Assembly: GCA_000697335.1 (NCBI GenBank)
Contig: JNEM01006453.1
Location: 1-29,705 of the forward strand
DNA from: Conidiobolus incongruus B7586
Taxonomy: Eukaryota; Entomophthoromycota; Entomophthoromycetes; Entomophthorales; Conidiobolaceae
DNA: 29,705 nt
Direction: 5' to 3'
This document shows positions 1-8,399 of the stretch, in pieces. A program made the position numbers and the translations under genes. Numbering within the stretch: the stretch's first letter is position 1; each line of letters begins with the position of its first letter. The notes under the pieces are model-generated. The model was not told the origin of the DNA. It saw only the letters and a list, made by a program, of their open reading frames with translations, and did no database searches.

Positions 1-1037
1 AATTATAAATACTTTCTTTTATTAAAATATATATTTATTAAAGATTACATCAAATATTTATTATAATTAATTATATTTTTTAAAATAAATAGTAATTATT
101 ATAATTATATTTATATTAGTTTAAAATTTAGAACCGTTAGAATTTTTGAATAATAATAGGAATATTTGATGAATTTAAATTATATTCATTGGTGTTAAAC
201 GTAATTATCAAATTATATTAATTTTATCATTCATAAGTATCAATATATTTAATGATTTTTAAAATTACATTTTTGTTAGATATATTGATATAATGCTTGT
301 CTACTCATTTTAGTGTATATTACTAGAAGTAATTAGAAAAGTATATTATTATTACATAATATATCGATAATATAAATTCATTCAAATATGTGAATTCTGA
401 TATAAAAATTATATGCTTTATAATTTAATCAATTAAAAATTTACTAGTATAATGACAAAATCAGAGAAACCTAATGAAAGTTTTATAGGGTTTTAAACAT
501 ATCTTTAAAATGATAGATAATTCTGTTATAATAATATAAAATAATAAATAATTATATTTTAAGCTCATTATATATATAATAATGTCAATTTTAACAAATA
601 ACTTTTGGATTCAAACTTTAAAAAAATAATATTTTTTATATAAAATTAACGAATTAAATAAAACTAATTACTCCTAATAAAGTAAAAATATTGATCAAAT
701 TTAATGAGATTTTTGTTTCAAATTTCACTTCTTCAATATTCAAAAATTTAAATAATTTTATACAGGTATATTATTTATTGATATCATAATTATCACAAAT
801 AAAGTAAAAAATTCATCAAATATTCAATATTAGAAAATGACTTGATCCAAATTATTTAATTATTCCTTGAAATATTTAAAATTAGTTATGATATTTAAGT
901 AAACTCGAGTGTATAAAAATCAAATTTGGATATATTTTAATAAATAAAATCGGAAAAAATCCTAATATTGTATAGTTTAAAATTAATTAATATTTTTTTA
1001 TATTTTATATTATACAAAAATTGATTATATTTGAAAA
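1..1037. other. AT-rich intergenic DNA, no gene seen
   Basis: This stretch is almost pure A and T with short A/T runs, and no open frame of convincing composition on either strand. I see no tRNA arms, long inverted repeats or coding-like islands. Its right edge is the 3' flank of the minus-strand membrane-protein gene. Confidence 0.6.
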
Positions 1038-1633
1038 TTAATTGGAATGCCTTGTTGATGCTGACGAATTGATCACTCTGATCGTGTTACTATGGTTGGG
1101 AGACGATAATATTTGATCATAACTCGGTGGATGGACTACAGCATCGTTATAAATAGGAGGAGGCGGAGAAAGTATAATAAAACTGATATTCGATTCATCA
1201 TCAGGAATTAGTTGCACCATAGGATTTAAAGTTGAAAAATCTGGATTCCTATTCGTCAAATTATTATTCGTTTGGCCACCAATAGCTTCTTGATACTGTT
1301 GATTGATTCTCTTTATTAATAATATACAAACCTATAAATTAAAATGACTATTAATATTCGATTTATGGCGATCTCGGGGGAATCAAAATCAACTAAAATC
1401 GAGTAACTTACAATGGTTTCAATTAATACTAAACCGCCAAAACAGGATAGTGTACCAATTAAAATAGGTTTAATTTCTAACCTCTTATCACTTAGAATAC
1501 CAATAACTATAATACTTTGAATAAATATCAACACTGCAATAGTTCTATAAACGATAGCCTTCTTATTTTTAAAATAATTCACTAATTGTGTAGAATTTAC
1601 AGGTTCTATATGTCCTCGATTATTATAAAACAT
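1038..1633 (-). CDS. Small two-TM membrane protein with two PPxY motifs
   Basis: The gene has two exons, 1633-1412 and 1331-1038, around an 80-nt intron with donor GTAAGT and acceptor TATAG; it encodes 171 residues and ends in TAA. ATG at 1633 is the first start. Two hydrophobic segments at about residues 28-50 and 56-80 are separated by a short charged loop (SDKRLEIK), so both termini probably face the same side. The second membrane segment runs across the splice junction, which supports the intron. The polar Asn/Ser/Pro-rich tail carries PPIY (132-135) and PPSY (142-145), the ligand motif for WW domains of Nedd4/Rsp5 ubiquitin ligases. From known families, membrane proteins with paired PPxY motifs often act as Rsp5 adaptors at Golgi, endosome or vacuole (Rcr1, Ear1 and Bsd2 types). 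No specific family is recognised, so that role is inference. Confidence 0.7.
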
Positions 1634-1706
1634 TCCAAGATTTTATTCAATGGAATTCAAGAAAAAATGGAAAATGAACCTTACAATAGGATTATTTATA
1701 CTGTAA

Positions 1707-1856
1707 TTATTTGATAAAATGTCTCAGTTGAATGCTTCTGTAATTGGCAGCTCCTGTAATGCCAGGGGTCTTTTGTTTTAATTTCTGTGTAGAAGCTCCC
1801 TTGTTCCAGTGATCACTTCCCAAATTTGGCAAAATTTTTATTACTTTGAATCTTAC
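1707..1856 (-). CDS. Orphan 3' exon of an unidentified gene
   Basis: A clearly less AT-rich island holds an open frame of 49 codons ending in TAA. It reads VRFKVIKILPN, then GSDHWNKGASTQKLKQK, then PGITGAANYRSIQLRHFIK. It has no ATG but is preceded by a TTATTAG acceptor, with a plausible branch site (CTGAC) about 30-40 nt further upstream, so it looks like the last exon of a minus-strand gene. I could not find the upstream exons in the AT-rich DNA to the right. Its stop lies 73 bp upstream of the start codon of the PPxY protein, on the same strand. The composition and basic, polar content look coding, but the product is unrecognised. A non-coding RNA or a decayed gene fragment is possible. 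Confidence 0.35.
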   Translation of the reverse strand, partial: VRFKVIKILPNLGSDHWNKGASTQKLKQKTPGITGAANYRSIQLRHFIK

Positions 1857-3249
1857 CTAATAATTGTCAAATTCGTCAATTTTATTACAAATATTTAGTC
1901 AGATTATAAATTTAACAAGTAATTTAAATTAATCATGTTATTTTTTTAATTAATATTAGTACTTTTATATAATATTTGGTTAACTCATTGATATCCAATA
2001 AATATATTAAAAACCAATAAAATATATTAATTAGTAATTTTATTTAATATTAAATCTAATAAAACTTATTGAAAATTAGAAATATCAAAGCATTTGAATT
2101 ATTAGTATCTATAATAGTTAATTAAATGGCTCCAATCAAGTTTTCGAAAAAATTTACTAGATCCAAGTATTGTATTTTAAACTTTGACAAATTGCTTAAT
2201 ACATTTAACTATAAATTAAATTAGTTTCTGAATTTAATAATTATTTACTTGTGAATTTTAATAAAAATTTCAAGTACATATTATGGCAATTAATTACTAA
2301 ACAAAATTTTCAATATTCAATCTAGAGTATAATTTAAATTGTTTTTGATTGAGAATATATTCTCCAATTATCACATATAGATATTTCATACTTGAATATA
2401 TTTTAAATCCAAATATTTATGTTATTAGCTTATAATATGAGTTATCAGTATTTTATTATAAATTTTTATTTCAATACTCATTTTAATAATATTTTATTGA
2501 AAAATTTTTAATAGGTGATAAAGGATCAATTTATTGTTTAGATTATGAACCTAATAAATTTAAATTTTTTAAGCATTTTGACTGTAACCTAAATAAGGTA
2601 TAATTCCTTTAATTCGATTTCATTTATAATGAAAACCATTATAAATTTATAACTATAGAACTCTTAAAATAATGATTGAACAAATTATAATTAACTATAA
2701 TATATTTAATTATCACTTAAAATAAATCATCGTTTATATAGATACTACTAATAATTAAATTAATTTTTTCAAATATACTAATTTAAAAACTTTAATATTA
2801 TTTGACTTAAATTTCTTAAAATTATTAATTACAAATATATTTTAAATTTATAATTATTAAATTAATCTCATTATCAGAGATTGAAAATATAGAATTTTAC
2901 TAAGTTTTGGTTTTAATATTACTATTACTATATAATTTGATAATATTTATTTCATTAAGATATATATATATAATTTTTAAATACTAATTATTTGGATAAG
3001 AAATATTGTAAAACTTGAGATTAATTATAAATATAATAGGTAAAGAGGTAAAAAAATTATTAAAAATGGGATAGTATGAAGTTGAAAAGTATGAAATTTA
3101 GATTAATATGAGAGATAAGAACATAAGAGAGATTTAAAAGGTTTAATAAAAATATTATGATTCAAAAATTTGATAAACTATAAAGATGAAAAATTTAAAT
3201 AAAATTGTAACAATTCACTATATTAAGCCTAATTTTTAAATTTGGGTGA
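1857..3249. other. AT-rich intergenic DNA with weak coding-like scraps
   Basis: Mostly A/T low-complexity DNA. A 32-codon ATG frame at 2126-2224 (plus) and an open 28-codon stretch at 2514-2597 look faintly coding but cannot be joined by consistent splice phases. From about 3030 to 3190 the plus strand is purine-rich just upstream of the tRNA. No gene can be supported. Confidence 0.5.
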
Positions 3250-3321
3250 GGTCTCATGGTGTAATGGTCAGCACCCAGGATTCTGATTCCTGTAATCTGA
3301 GTTCGATTCTCAGTGAGACCT
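3250..3321 (+). tRNA. tRNA-Gln (anticodon CTG)
   Basis: The cloverleaf is complete. The acceptor arm GGTCTCA pairs with TGAGACC, with discriminator T. The anticodon stem CAGGA/TCCTG encloses loop TTCTGAT, whose middle triplet CTG reads CAG (Gln). The T arm has TTCGATT. Internal A-box and B-box promoter sequences are present and there is no intron. An identical 72-nt copy lies at 19100-19171. Confidence 0.95.
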
Positions 3322-3322
3322 C

Positions 3323-3327
3323 TTTTT
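3323..3327 (+). terminator. Pol III terminator of tRNA-Gln
   Basis: A run of five T begins two bases after the tRNA 3' end, the usual RNA polymerase III stop. Confidence 0.8.
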
Positions 3328-3983
3328 ACCTACTAAATTTTTACTTTACAATTTCAATCATAATATAAATTGTTTATTATTTTGGTAGTTCTTCTTAAAG
3401 ATAATAAAAATTTAAAGACATACTTTCTCATTTATTGTTTTATATTATCTCAATCCCCGTTGTTAATTAACGCTGATAAATTTTTTTACTTTTAGATTAA
3501 ATATATTTCATATTAATTGATTCATTTGCTTCTCTATATTATTATATATTGTACAAATACATAATGTATTTCAATTAGTTATTTTTATTCTATGTTATCC
3601 AATACTTTAAATATATGATCTATTCAAAATACTCCTTGTTTCTTAATAAATTTTGAATCCATTTCAATCAAAAATATTATAATTCTATAAATTAGTATAA
3701 TAATTAAAATACTATTTAATTAAATTTTAGCATTATCTATTACATAATTATATTTTATAAATTAAAGCTAAAAAATGAAAAATCAACATATGATAATTTG
3801 ATCTAGTTCACAGAAAAATTATACCTTAATTTCAAATTTAAAATATCTTTGCCAATTATTTTTCAAATTTTAACTCCCATAAATTTTTAACTTTTCAATC
3901 AAATTAACAAATTTCCAATTCCCTAAAACAAACGTCACCTTATCTAATTCCCAATACAAAATCATCTCCAAATAATTTAAAAT
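3328..3983. other. AT-rich intergenic DNA upstream of NAS6
   Basis: A/T-rich sequence without convincing open frames. The last 100 bases become pyrimidine-rich and somewhat less AT-biased, as expected for the promoter and 5' leader of the NAS6 gene. Confidence 0.5.
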
Positions 3984-4939
3984 ATGTCAAATCAACTTGT
4001 TGAATTTTGTCTCGAAGGCAAACTCTCCGAAATTCAAGCGTTAGTTCAAAGTGATAAAAAATTGGTTAAAAAAGTTGACGAAGACGGTCGTTTATTAATT
4101 CATTGGGCAGGTAAATAATATTCAATTGGGTATAAATTTCAACTAATGAAATGTAGCGAGTGGTGGTCATTTAGATATTTTAGAATATTTATATAAACAG
4201 GGTGCAGATATTGACGCAACTGACGAAGTAAGATAATTTGGAATTTATTGAATACTAATATTAATTGGTTTTAGGCTGGTTGGACATGTCTACATATTGC
4301 AAGTAATATTAAATAATGATAAAAAAATGATTTAATTAACTAATTTTCAAATTTTAGCATCGGGTGGCAAAGATGCCATTGTTAAATTTTTACTTGATCA
4401 AAAATGCGACCCTAACGATAAAAATAATTCTGGACACTCTCCAATGTAAATTTATCATAATTAAATCAAATCATAATTTAATCATATAATCATTAGCTTC
4501 TACACAATTTCTAAAGGCTATCTAAATCTAGCTCAACTATTATTACAACATGGTGCTATTTTAAATACCAAAAATAATTTGGGATATACTCCACTGTAAA
4601 TAATTTTAACGTTATTATCAATTAATTAATATTAATACTTTGATAGTCATCGAGCTGTAATGAACGCATCGTTACCAATGGTCAAGTTATTTTTAGATAA
4701 TAAGGCGCCCGTCAATATGCAAGATAATGAGGGCAATACACCTTTGTAAGTGAATCGATAGTGTCGATATACCATATATTAATATTTTATAATATAGACA
4801 TTATGCATGTGAAGATAATCAACCTCAAATCTGTCAAATATTACTAGAACGAGGAGCAGATGGCGACATTCCCAACAAGGAAGGTAAAACACCCAAAGAT
4901 CTGTGTAAGGAAGCTCTATTGAAAACTTTGGATTGGTAA
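3984..4939 (+). CDS. NAS6: 26S proteasome assembly chaperone Nas6 / gankyrin (PSMD10)
   Basis: The gene has seven exons: 3984-4110, 4157-4227, 4275-4302, 4358-4445, 4497-4595, 4647-4745 and 4798-4939, with six introns of 46-55 nt. The coding length is 654 nt, giving 217 residues and a TAA stop, close to the 228-231 residues of yeast and human homologues. The protein is built only of ankyrin repeats. It matches gankyrin along its length: LIHWAASGGH, AGWTCLHIA, NNLGYTPLHRAV, EGNTPLHYACEDNQ and NKEGKTP in the human order. Nas6/gankyrin binds the C-terminal domain of the ATPase Rpt3 and chaperones assembly of the 19S proteasome base. Exons 5 and 6 are each exactly 99 nt (33 codons, one repeat) and their flanking introns split the same codon of the repeat. 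It is convergent with the secreted-protein gene at 5055, with a gap of 115 bp. Confidence 0.93.
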
Positions 4940-5054
4940 ATCTACCAAATTTTTATTATTTGCATTCCGTTATGATTAAAATAAAATATTTATAAAATGA
5001 TATATATTAAAATTTTATTAAACATTATTAAATTGATGAAAAAAATATTAATAA

Positions 5055-5708
5055 TCAAGCTAACCATAATCTCCTTTTCAATTCCCTCTTAGCCAAATTT
5101 TTCATAACAGAATCGTAAAAAGGTTTAGAATGGTATTTCATATTCAGGAAAACCTTATGCAATTTGTTAGTACTCATCACATTTTCACCCTCCACCTCTT
5201 TCCAGTACTCCTTAGCACGATTTTCCAAAGGATCAAACGCGCCAAGTCGGAAGGTTTGATCTACAATTTGAGGATTGTCATTATAGAGGTTGTTTACCAT
5301 AGTGTAAATGCTACTCTCAAAGTCCTGATTATACAACATCTGAGCACTCACCAACTTTGTCAATTGAGGTATTGTCATACCTCGATTGGGTTGATTGTCC
5401 ACAGCATTCAGCATACTCATCATTGTGTAGTTGAATTTTTGTGTCATTGGTACTATTCTATTTATTTGACCTGGTGATCTCGGGTAACTTTCCAACATTT
5501 GAAGATAGAACTTATACATGTCCCAAGCTGTTATTTCGCGACTGGGATTTTGTTTAAGATCTTGGACGATATTTTTGAGCTCGTGGTTAGCTTCGAATGC
5601 GTCGATCACTCTCTAAGGTTGTACTGCGCTGTCCCTGGGCTGGGAAGGCGACCAGGCATTCAATCCACTAGTAGTTAAAATGACTCCAATAATAAAATTA
5701 AGCTTCAT
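5055..5708 (-). CDS. Putative secreted protein with an in-frame TAG after the signal peptide
   Basis: From ATG at 5708 the frame encodes MKLNFIIGVILTTSGLNAWS, a good signal peptide (short basic n-region, hydrophobic core, small residues before the likely cleavage site near Ala18). The frame continues through QPRDSAVQP to a TAG at 5613-5615. Beyond the TAG the same frame stays open for 185 more codons to a TGA at 5055. That body is acidic and helical-looking, rich in Tyr, Asn and Met (for example TAWDMYKFYLQMLESY and LGAFDPLENRAKEYWKEVEG), with no cysteine pattern and no family I recognise. Codon use and GC look coding throughout. Start and body share one frame with a single TAG, so the options are readthrough, a recent nonsense mutation, unusual splicing or a sequencing error. 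Only a TTG or GTG codon precedes the body, so an internal start is unlikely. Confidence 0.6.
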
Positions 5709-5744
5709 AATTGACAATAACTTTGTAATTGTTTTAGCTCTGAA

Positions 5745-5763
5745 CTTTATAAGTGTATTTATA
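5745..5763 (-). promoter_or_regulatory. TATA-like elements of the secreted-protein gene
   Basis: On the minus strand TATAAAG (5751-5745) and TATAAAT (5763-5757) lie about 40-55 bp upstream of the ATG at 5708. Either would give a short 5' leader. Confidence 0.4.
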
Positions 5764-6332
5764 TTAAATTCAAACCTTTTAATTAATTAAAAGCGGTCAA
5801 TTTTTCAAAAATTGAAGGATTTTAGACCCCAAAGTATAAAATGATCTTCTTAAAAAACCACCATAATCTAGTTTATTTTAATTTGTGTTTACTAAATTCA
5901 AATTAATTTTAAATTATTGAATGTTAAATCTGAATTTTAAAAAATTGTAATGAGCATTAATAATTCCTAATATTCTCAAATTTAACAGATAGTGTTAATG
6001 TTTTTTTACTCTATATATAATTAATAAACTTATTTAATTCTACATAATAATGGTTTTTGAAGTATAAAATATTATAAAGAATATTCTTTAAATTGACAGG
6101 ATGAGGATGAGTGAAATTGCGAATAAATTTTGGGATTTGAATTTAGTAGGTTTATTTAACATAATGATTTCAAATTGAGTACTTAAAATTAGTAAATGGC
6201 TAAAAAAATGTAAGTCTTAATGAAAAAGAATTATTATTAGTGGTATTGTATTTAAATATTCATTAATCGCAACTAATGTTTTGATTTTTAAAATGTATTT
6301 GTAAATTAATTAAAATGAATAAAAATTAAGAG
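5764..6332. other. AT-rich spacer between divergently spaced minus-strand genes
   Basis: This stretch combines the upstream flank of the secreted-protein gene and the 3' flank of the ankyrin gene. A slightly GC-richer patch near 6098-6150 has short open stretches on both strands but no acceptable gene model. Nothing else is seen. Confidence 0.5.
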
Positions 6333-7517
6333 TTAATGAGTATTAATCAAATGTTTCAATTTGACCAATCTGACCCAAAGACGACGACGCACACCACCAG
6401 AGTTCGTGGTGGGCATTTGAGGAGTCCAATCCGCATTGGATTCATCGAATGTTGGAGAATATTCCCAACCGTTGAAGTCCACCTCGGAGTGCTGGTAGTC
6501 AATTTCCCAATTTGTCAACCAGTCAAAATTCGCTGGTAACACTATGGAATTATCAGGTGTCAAATTCTTAAATTCGAGTGATTGCCCAGTAGTAAAATTT
6601 ACAAATTTTTCTTTGCCATCTTGGCGTGTTAGATACTGAGCATCATACTTGGGAGCATCCGTAAATCGGTCGAATAAACCTTTAGGTTTGGCTCTTTCTC
6701 GCTCCCAGATAAGGAAGAGGTAAGTGTTGTGAAGTTGATGAGGTAAGTATTGTTGGTTTTGGAGTTTGTGAAGTTCTTCGAGATAGAGGCATACGGGTAT
6801 ATGACTGTTGAGAGCTGCTGCGGCATAAGCTGTCTGATCGTTAAGATCTTTGATGTTGATATCAGCTTGTCCAATTTCGACTAAATATTTGACAATTTGT
6901 AATTCGCCCTGTGTAGCGGCGGTAATTAATGGAGTGAAACCTTTGTTACTGGTGATATTCACTTGAGCTTGGGCTTCTTCAACCAACCAGCGCACTAATT
7001 CAAAGTGGCCTTTGGATACCGCGTTATGGAGAGACGACCATCCTTCCTTATCTTTATGGTTAACATTAGCACCCCTTTGAATCAACAATTGAGCTACATT
7101 CAAATGTCCACTGAAACAAGCTCTTAATAACGGCGTCTCTTTCTCATTATTGAGAGGATCTACCTCAGCACCTACCTCATCCAACAGCAGTTCGACGATA
7201 TTGTAGTGGCCTTTACTTGCCGCATAGTGCAAAGGCACCATTCCAGTATGAGGATGAGGAAAATTAACCAATTGGAGCTGACTGGATAGCAACAAATTAT
7301 TATTGGTAGTCAGATCCAAATTCAAAATCTGTCTCACTAAATCTTCCCTTCCGTCCAAACACGCATTTTTCAGCTGATTGGGAAGTTCTTTAGAATTTGG
7401 AATGGTATCTGATTCTTCAGAAAGAGGAAAATTATTGAAAAGTTCATTGTGTAAATTGCCATAATAAGGATGAGTTTGACCTAATAAACATGGTGTAGTA
7501 AATTCTGGACATTCCAT
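6333..7517 (-). CDS. Ankyrin-repeat protein with C-terminal dysferlin/peroxin-type domain
   Basis: This is an uninterrupted gene of 394 residues, from the first ATG at 7517 to a TAA. About five ankyrin repeats cover residues 46-250; typical units are VPLHYAASKGHYNIVELLLD (95-114), TPLLRACFSGHLNVAQLLI and GWSSLHNAVSKGHFELVRWL. The C-terminal 120 residues look like a dysferlin (DysFN/DysFC) domain as in the Pex23/Pex30 peroxins, TECPR proteins and ferlins. They show LPANFDWLTNWEIDY (327-341), then GWEYSPTFD...DWTP and the terminal VRRRLWVRLVK (376-386), the hallmark DysFC ending. No membrane segment is visible, so it should be cytosolic or peripheral. Dysferlin domains in fungi are tied to ER-peroxisome contacts and membrane repair, so a bridging role between a protein ligand (ankyrin) and an organelle membrane is plausible but inferred. 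It has no introns, unlike its neighbours. Confidence 0.85.
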   Translation of the reverse strand: MECPEFTTPCLLGQTHPYYGNLHNELFNNFPLSEESDTIPNSKELPNQLKNACLDGREDLVRQILNLDLTTNNNLLLSSQLQLVNFPHPHTGMVPLHYAASKGHYNIVELLLDEVGAEVDPLNNEKETPLLRACFSGHLNVAQLLIQRGANVNHKDKEGWSSLHNAVSKGHFELVRWLVEEAQAQVNITSNKGFTPLITAATQGELQIVKYLVEIGQADINIKDLNDQTAYAAAALNSHIPVCLYLEELHKLQNQQYLPHQLHNTYLFLIWERERAKPKGLFDRFTDAPKYDAQYLTRQDGKEKFVNFTTGQSLEFKNLTPDNSIVLPANFDWLTNWEIDYQHSEVDFNGWEYSPTFDESNADWTPQMPTTNSGGVRRRLWVRLVKLKHLINTH

Positions 7518-7834
7518 TATAATCAATTAATAGTTAGCTATTTGTTTATTATGAATAATTAATATAGGTTATTCGTGAATATTAAATTAAATTTAATATA
7601 AATAGTCAGGAGTATATATTAATAAAATGAATACAAATTTCATTACAATTATGGGTTATAAGATAATTTTCTAAATTTATATTTAATATATAAATATTAA
7701 TAAAACAGAAATAAATAAAGAATATATGATATGGTGAAAATATTGTTCAAAGTGAAAAGTAGAATAGGATTGGTAAAAATATTTTAATATTAAACGTAAG
7801 TAAAAAAAGTTGATATTATAAAAAAATGATAATA
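7518..7834. other. AT-rich spacer between ankyrin gene and tRNA-Lys
   Basis: A/T-rich sequence that must hold the promoter of the minus-strand ankyrin gene. It also contains the tRNA-Lys terminator. No open frame or repeat of note is seen. Confidence 0.5.
7820..7826 (-). terminator. Pol III terminator of tRNA-Lys
   Basis: Seven T on the minus strand, eight bases past the tRNA 3' end. Confidence 0.75.
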
Positions 7835-7907
7835 CACCCAACGTGGGGGTCGAACCCACAACCTTGAGATTAAGAGTCTCACGCTCTACCGATTGAGCTA
7901 GCCGGGC
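7835..7907 (-). tRNA. tRNA-Lys (anticodon CTT)
   Basis: On the minus strand the acceptor GCCCGGC pairs with GTTGGGT (including G-U pairs), with discriminator G. The D arm is TAGCTCAATCGGTAGAGC. The anticodon stem-loop TGAGACTCTTAATCTCA has CTT in the loop (reads AAG), and the T arm is GTGGGTTCGACCCCCAC. This is the common fungal tRNA-Lys sequence apart from a G1-U72 wobble closing pair. No intron. Its 5' end starts only 4 bp after the stop codon of the small protein gene on the same strand. Confidence 0.95.
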
Positions 7908-7911
7908 TTAT

Positions 7912-8121
7912 TTATTTTGTCACGGTTATTAGCTCTTGGAGCGTCATTGAGGACACTGACACAGCCATTCTGTAGGCCAGATTGTGAAACATGATACCTA
8001 CCAGCTGGGGTAAACTACCAATGATCAGATCTCTGGCTATTCGGCCTTGATCACTTGTAAATGGGGCTTTGTACTGAGCGACTAGACCAGCAGCAACAGT
8101 GGCGGCGTTAGGATCCGACAT
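7912..8121 (-). CDS. 69-residue protein of unknown function, 4 bp upstream of tRNA-Lys
   Basis: The ATG at 8121 starts MSDPNAATVAAGLVAQYK, and the frame ends in TAA at 7912. An upstream in-frame TTG is not a credible start. Composition is far from the surrounding A/T DNA, with well-balanced codons, so the frame is very likely real. The middle is amphipathic to hydrophobic (IIGSLPQLVGIMFHNLAY at about 39-56), followed by MAVSVSSMTLQELITVTK; there is no signal peptide. I do not recognise a family. A TTTTAG one base before the ATG, a CACTAAT branch-like site and a GTATAC donor at 8218 suggest a 96-nt intron in the 5' leader (8123-8218). A strong TATA box and a structured, pyrimidine-rich leader point to high or tightly controlled expression. 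The 3' UTR must run into, or end inside, the tRNA-Lys gene. Confidence 0.7.
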   Translation of the reverse strand: MSDPNAATVAAGLVAQYKAPFTSDQGRIARDLIIGSLPQLVGIMFHNLAYRMAVSVSSMTLQELITVTK

Positions 8122-8182
8122 GCTAAAAGATGGAATCAAGGAATATCAATAGGAACGGGTTTAGAAGGATTAGTGTAAAATG

Positions 8183-8214
8183 ACTCAAGTGGAACTATAA
8201 GCAGTTACTTGAGT
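8183..8214 (-). promoter_or_regulatory. Inverted repeat in the leader (candidate 5' UTR intron)
   Basis: ACTCAAGT at 8183-8190 and its perfect complement ACTTGAGT at 8207-8214 can form an 8-bp stem with a 16-nt loop. It would sit next to the proposed 5' splice site (GTATAC at 8218), where it could hide or expose the donor. Confidence 0.45.
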
Positions 8215-8288
8215 ATACCAAAAGGGTTGGCTTTGGATGTAGGAAAAAGGTTTATTAATGTAAGAAAGTAAGGTAAGAGAGAGAGATC

Positions 8289-8311
8289 AAGAAGGGAGCC
8301 GAGCCCTTCTT
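8289..8311 (-). promoter_or_regulatory. Perfect 8-bp hairpin at the expected transcript start
   Basis: AAGAAGGG at 8289-8296 pairs with CCCTTCTT at 8304-8311 over a 7-base loop. It lies about 15-35 bp downstream of the TATA box, at or just after the expected transcription start. It is followed in the transcript by a CT-rich tract (GATCTCTCTCTCTTACC), typical of leaders of strongly expressed fungal genes. Confidence 0.5.
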
Positions 8312-8324
8312 ATACTTAAGTGAA

Positions 8325-8331
8325 ATATATA
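8325..8331 (-). promoter_or_regulatory. TATA box of the 69-residue protein gene
   Basis: TATATAT on the minus strand stands in a locally GC-richer context, about 200 bp upstream of the ATG. A further small palindrome (AGTGA-gg-TCACT, 8358-8369) lies just upstream and could be a factor site. Confidence 0.5.
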
Positions 8332-8399
8332 GGCATAAGTATGCACGGATGAGTAACAGTGAGGTCACTCAGACGTGGACTGGTAAAATGTTGATAAGG

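Noticed and set aside
2126-2597. Possible small two-exon gene (MAPIKFSKKFTRSK start at 2126; open block GDKGSIYCLDYEP at 2514-2597)
   Set aside because: The two pieces cannot be joined with matching phases and plausible GT/AG sites, and the second block is short. Left as noise or a scrap.
6090-6180. Short coding-like island (plus-strand ATG with MRMSEIANKFWDLNLV)
   Set aside because: Only about 17 convincing codons, with both strands partly open, and no partner exon found.
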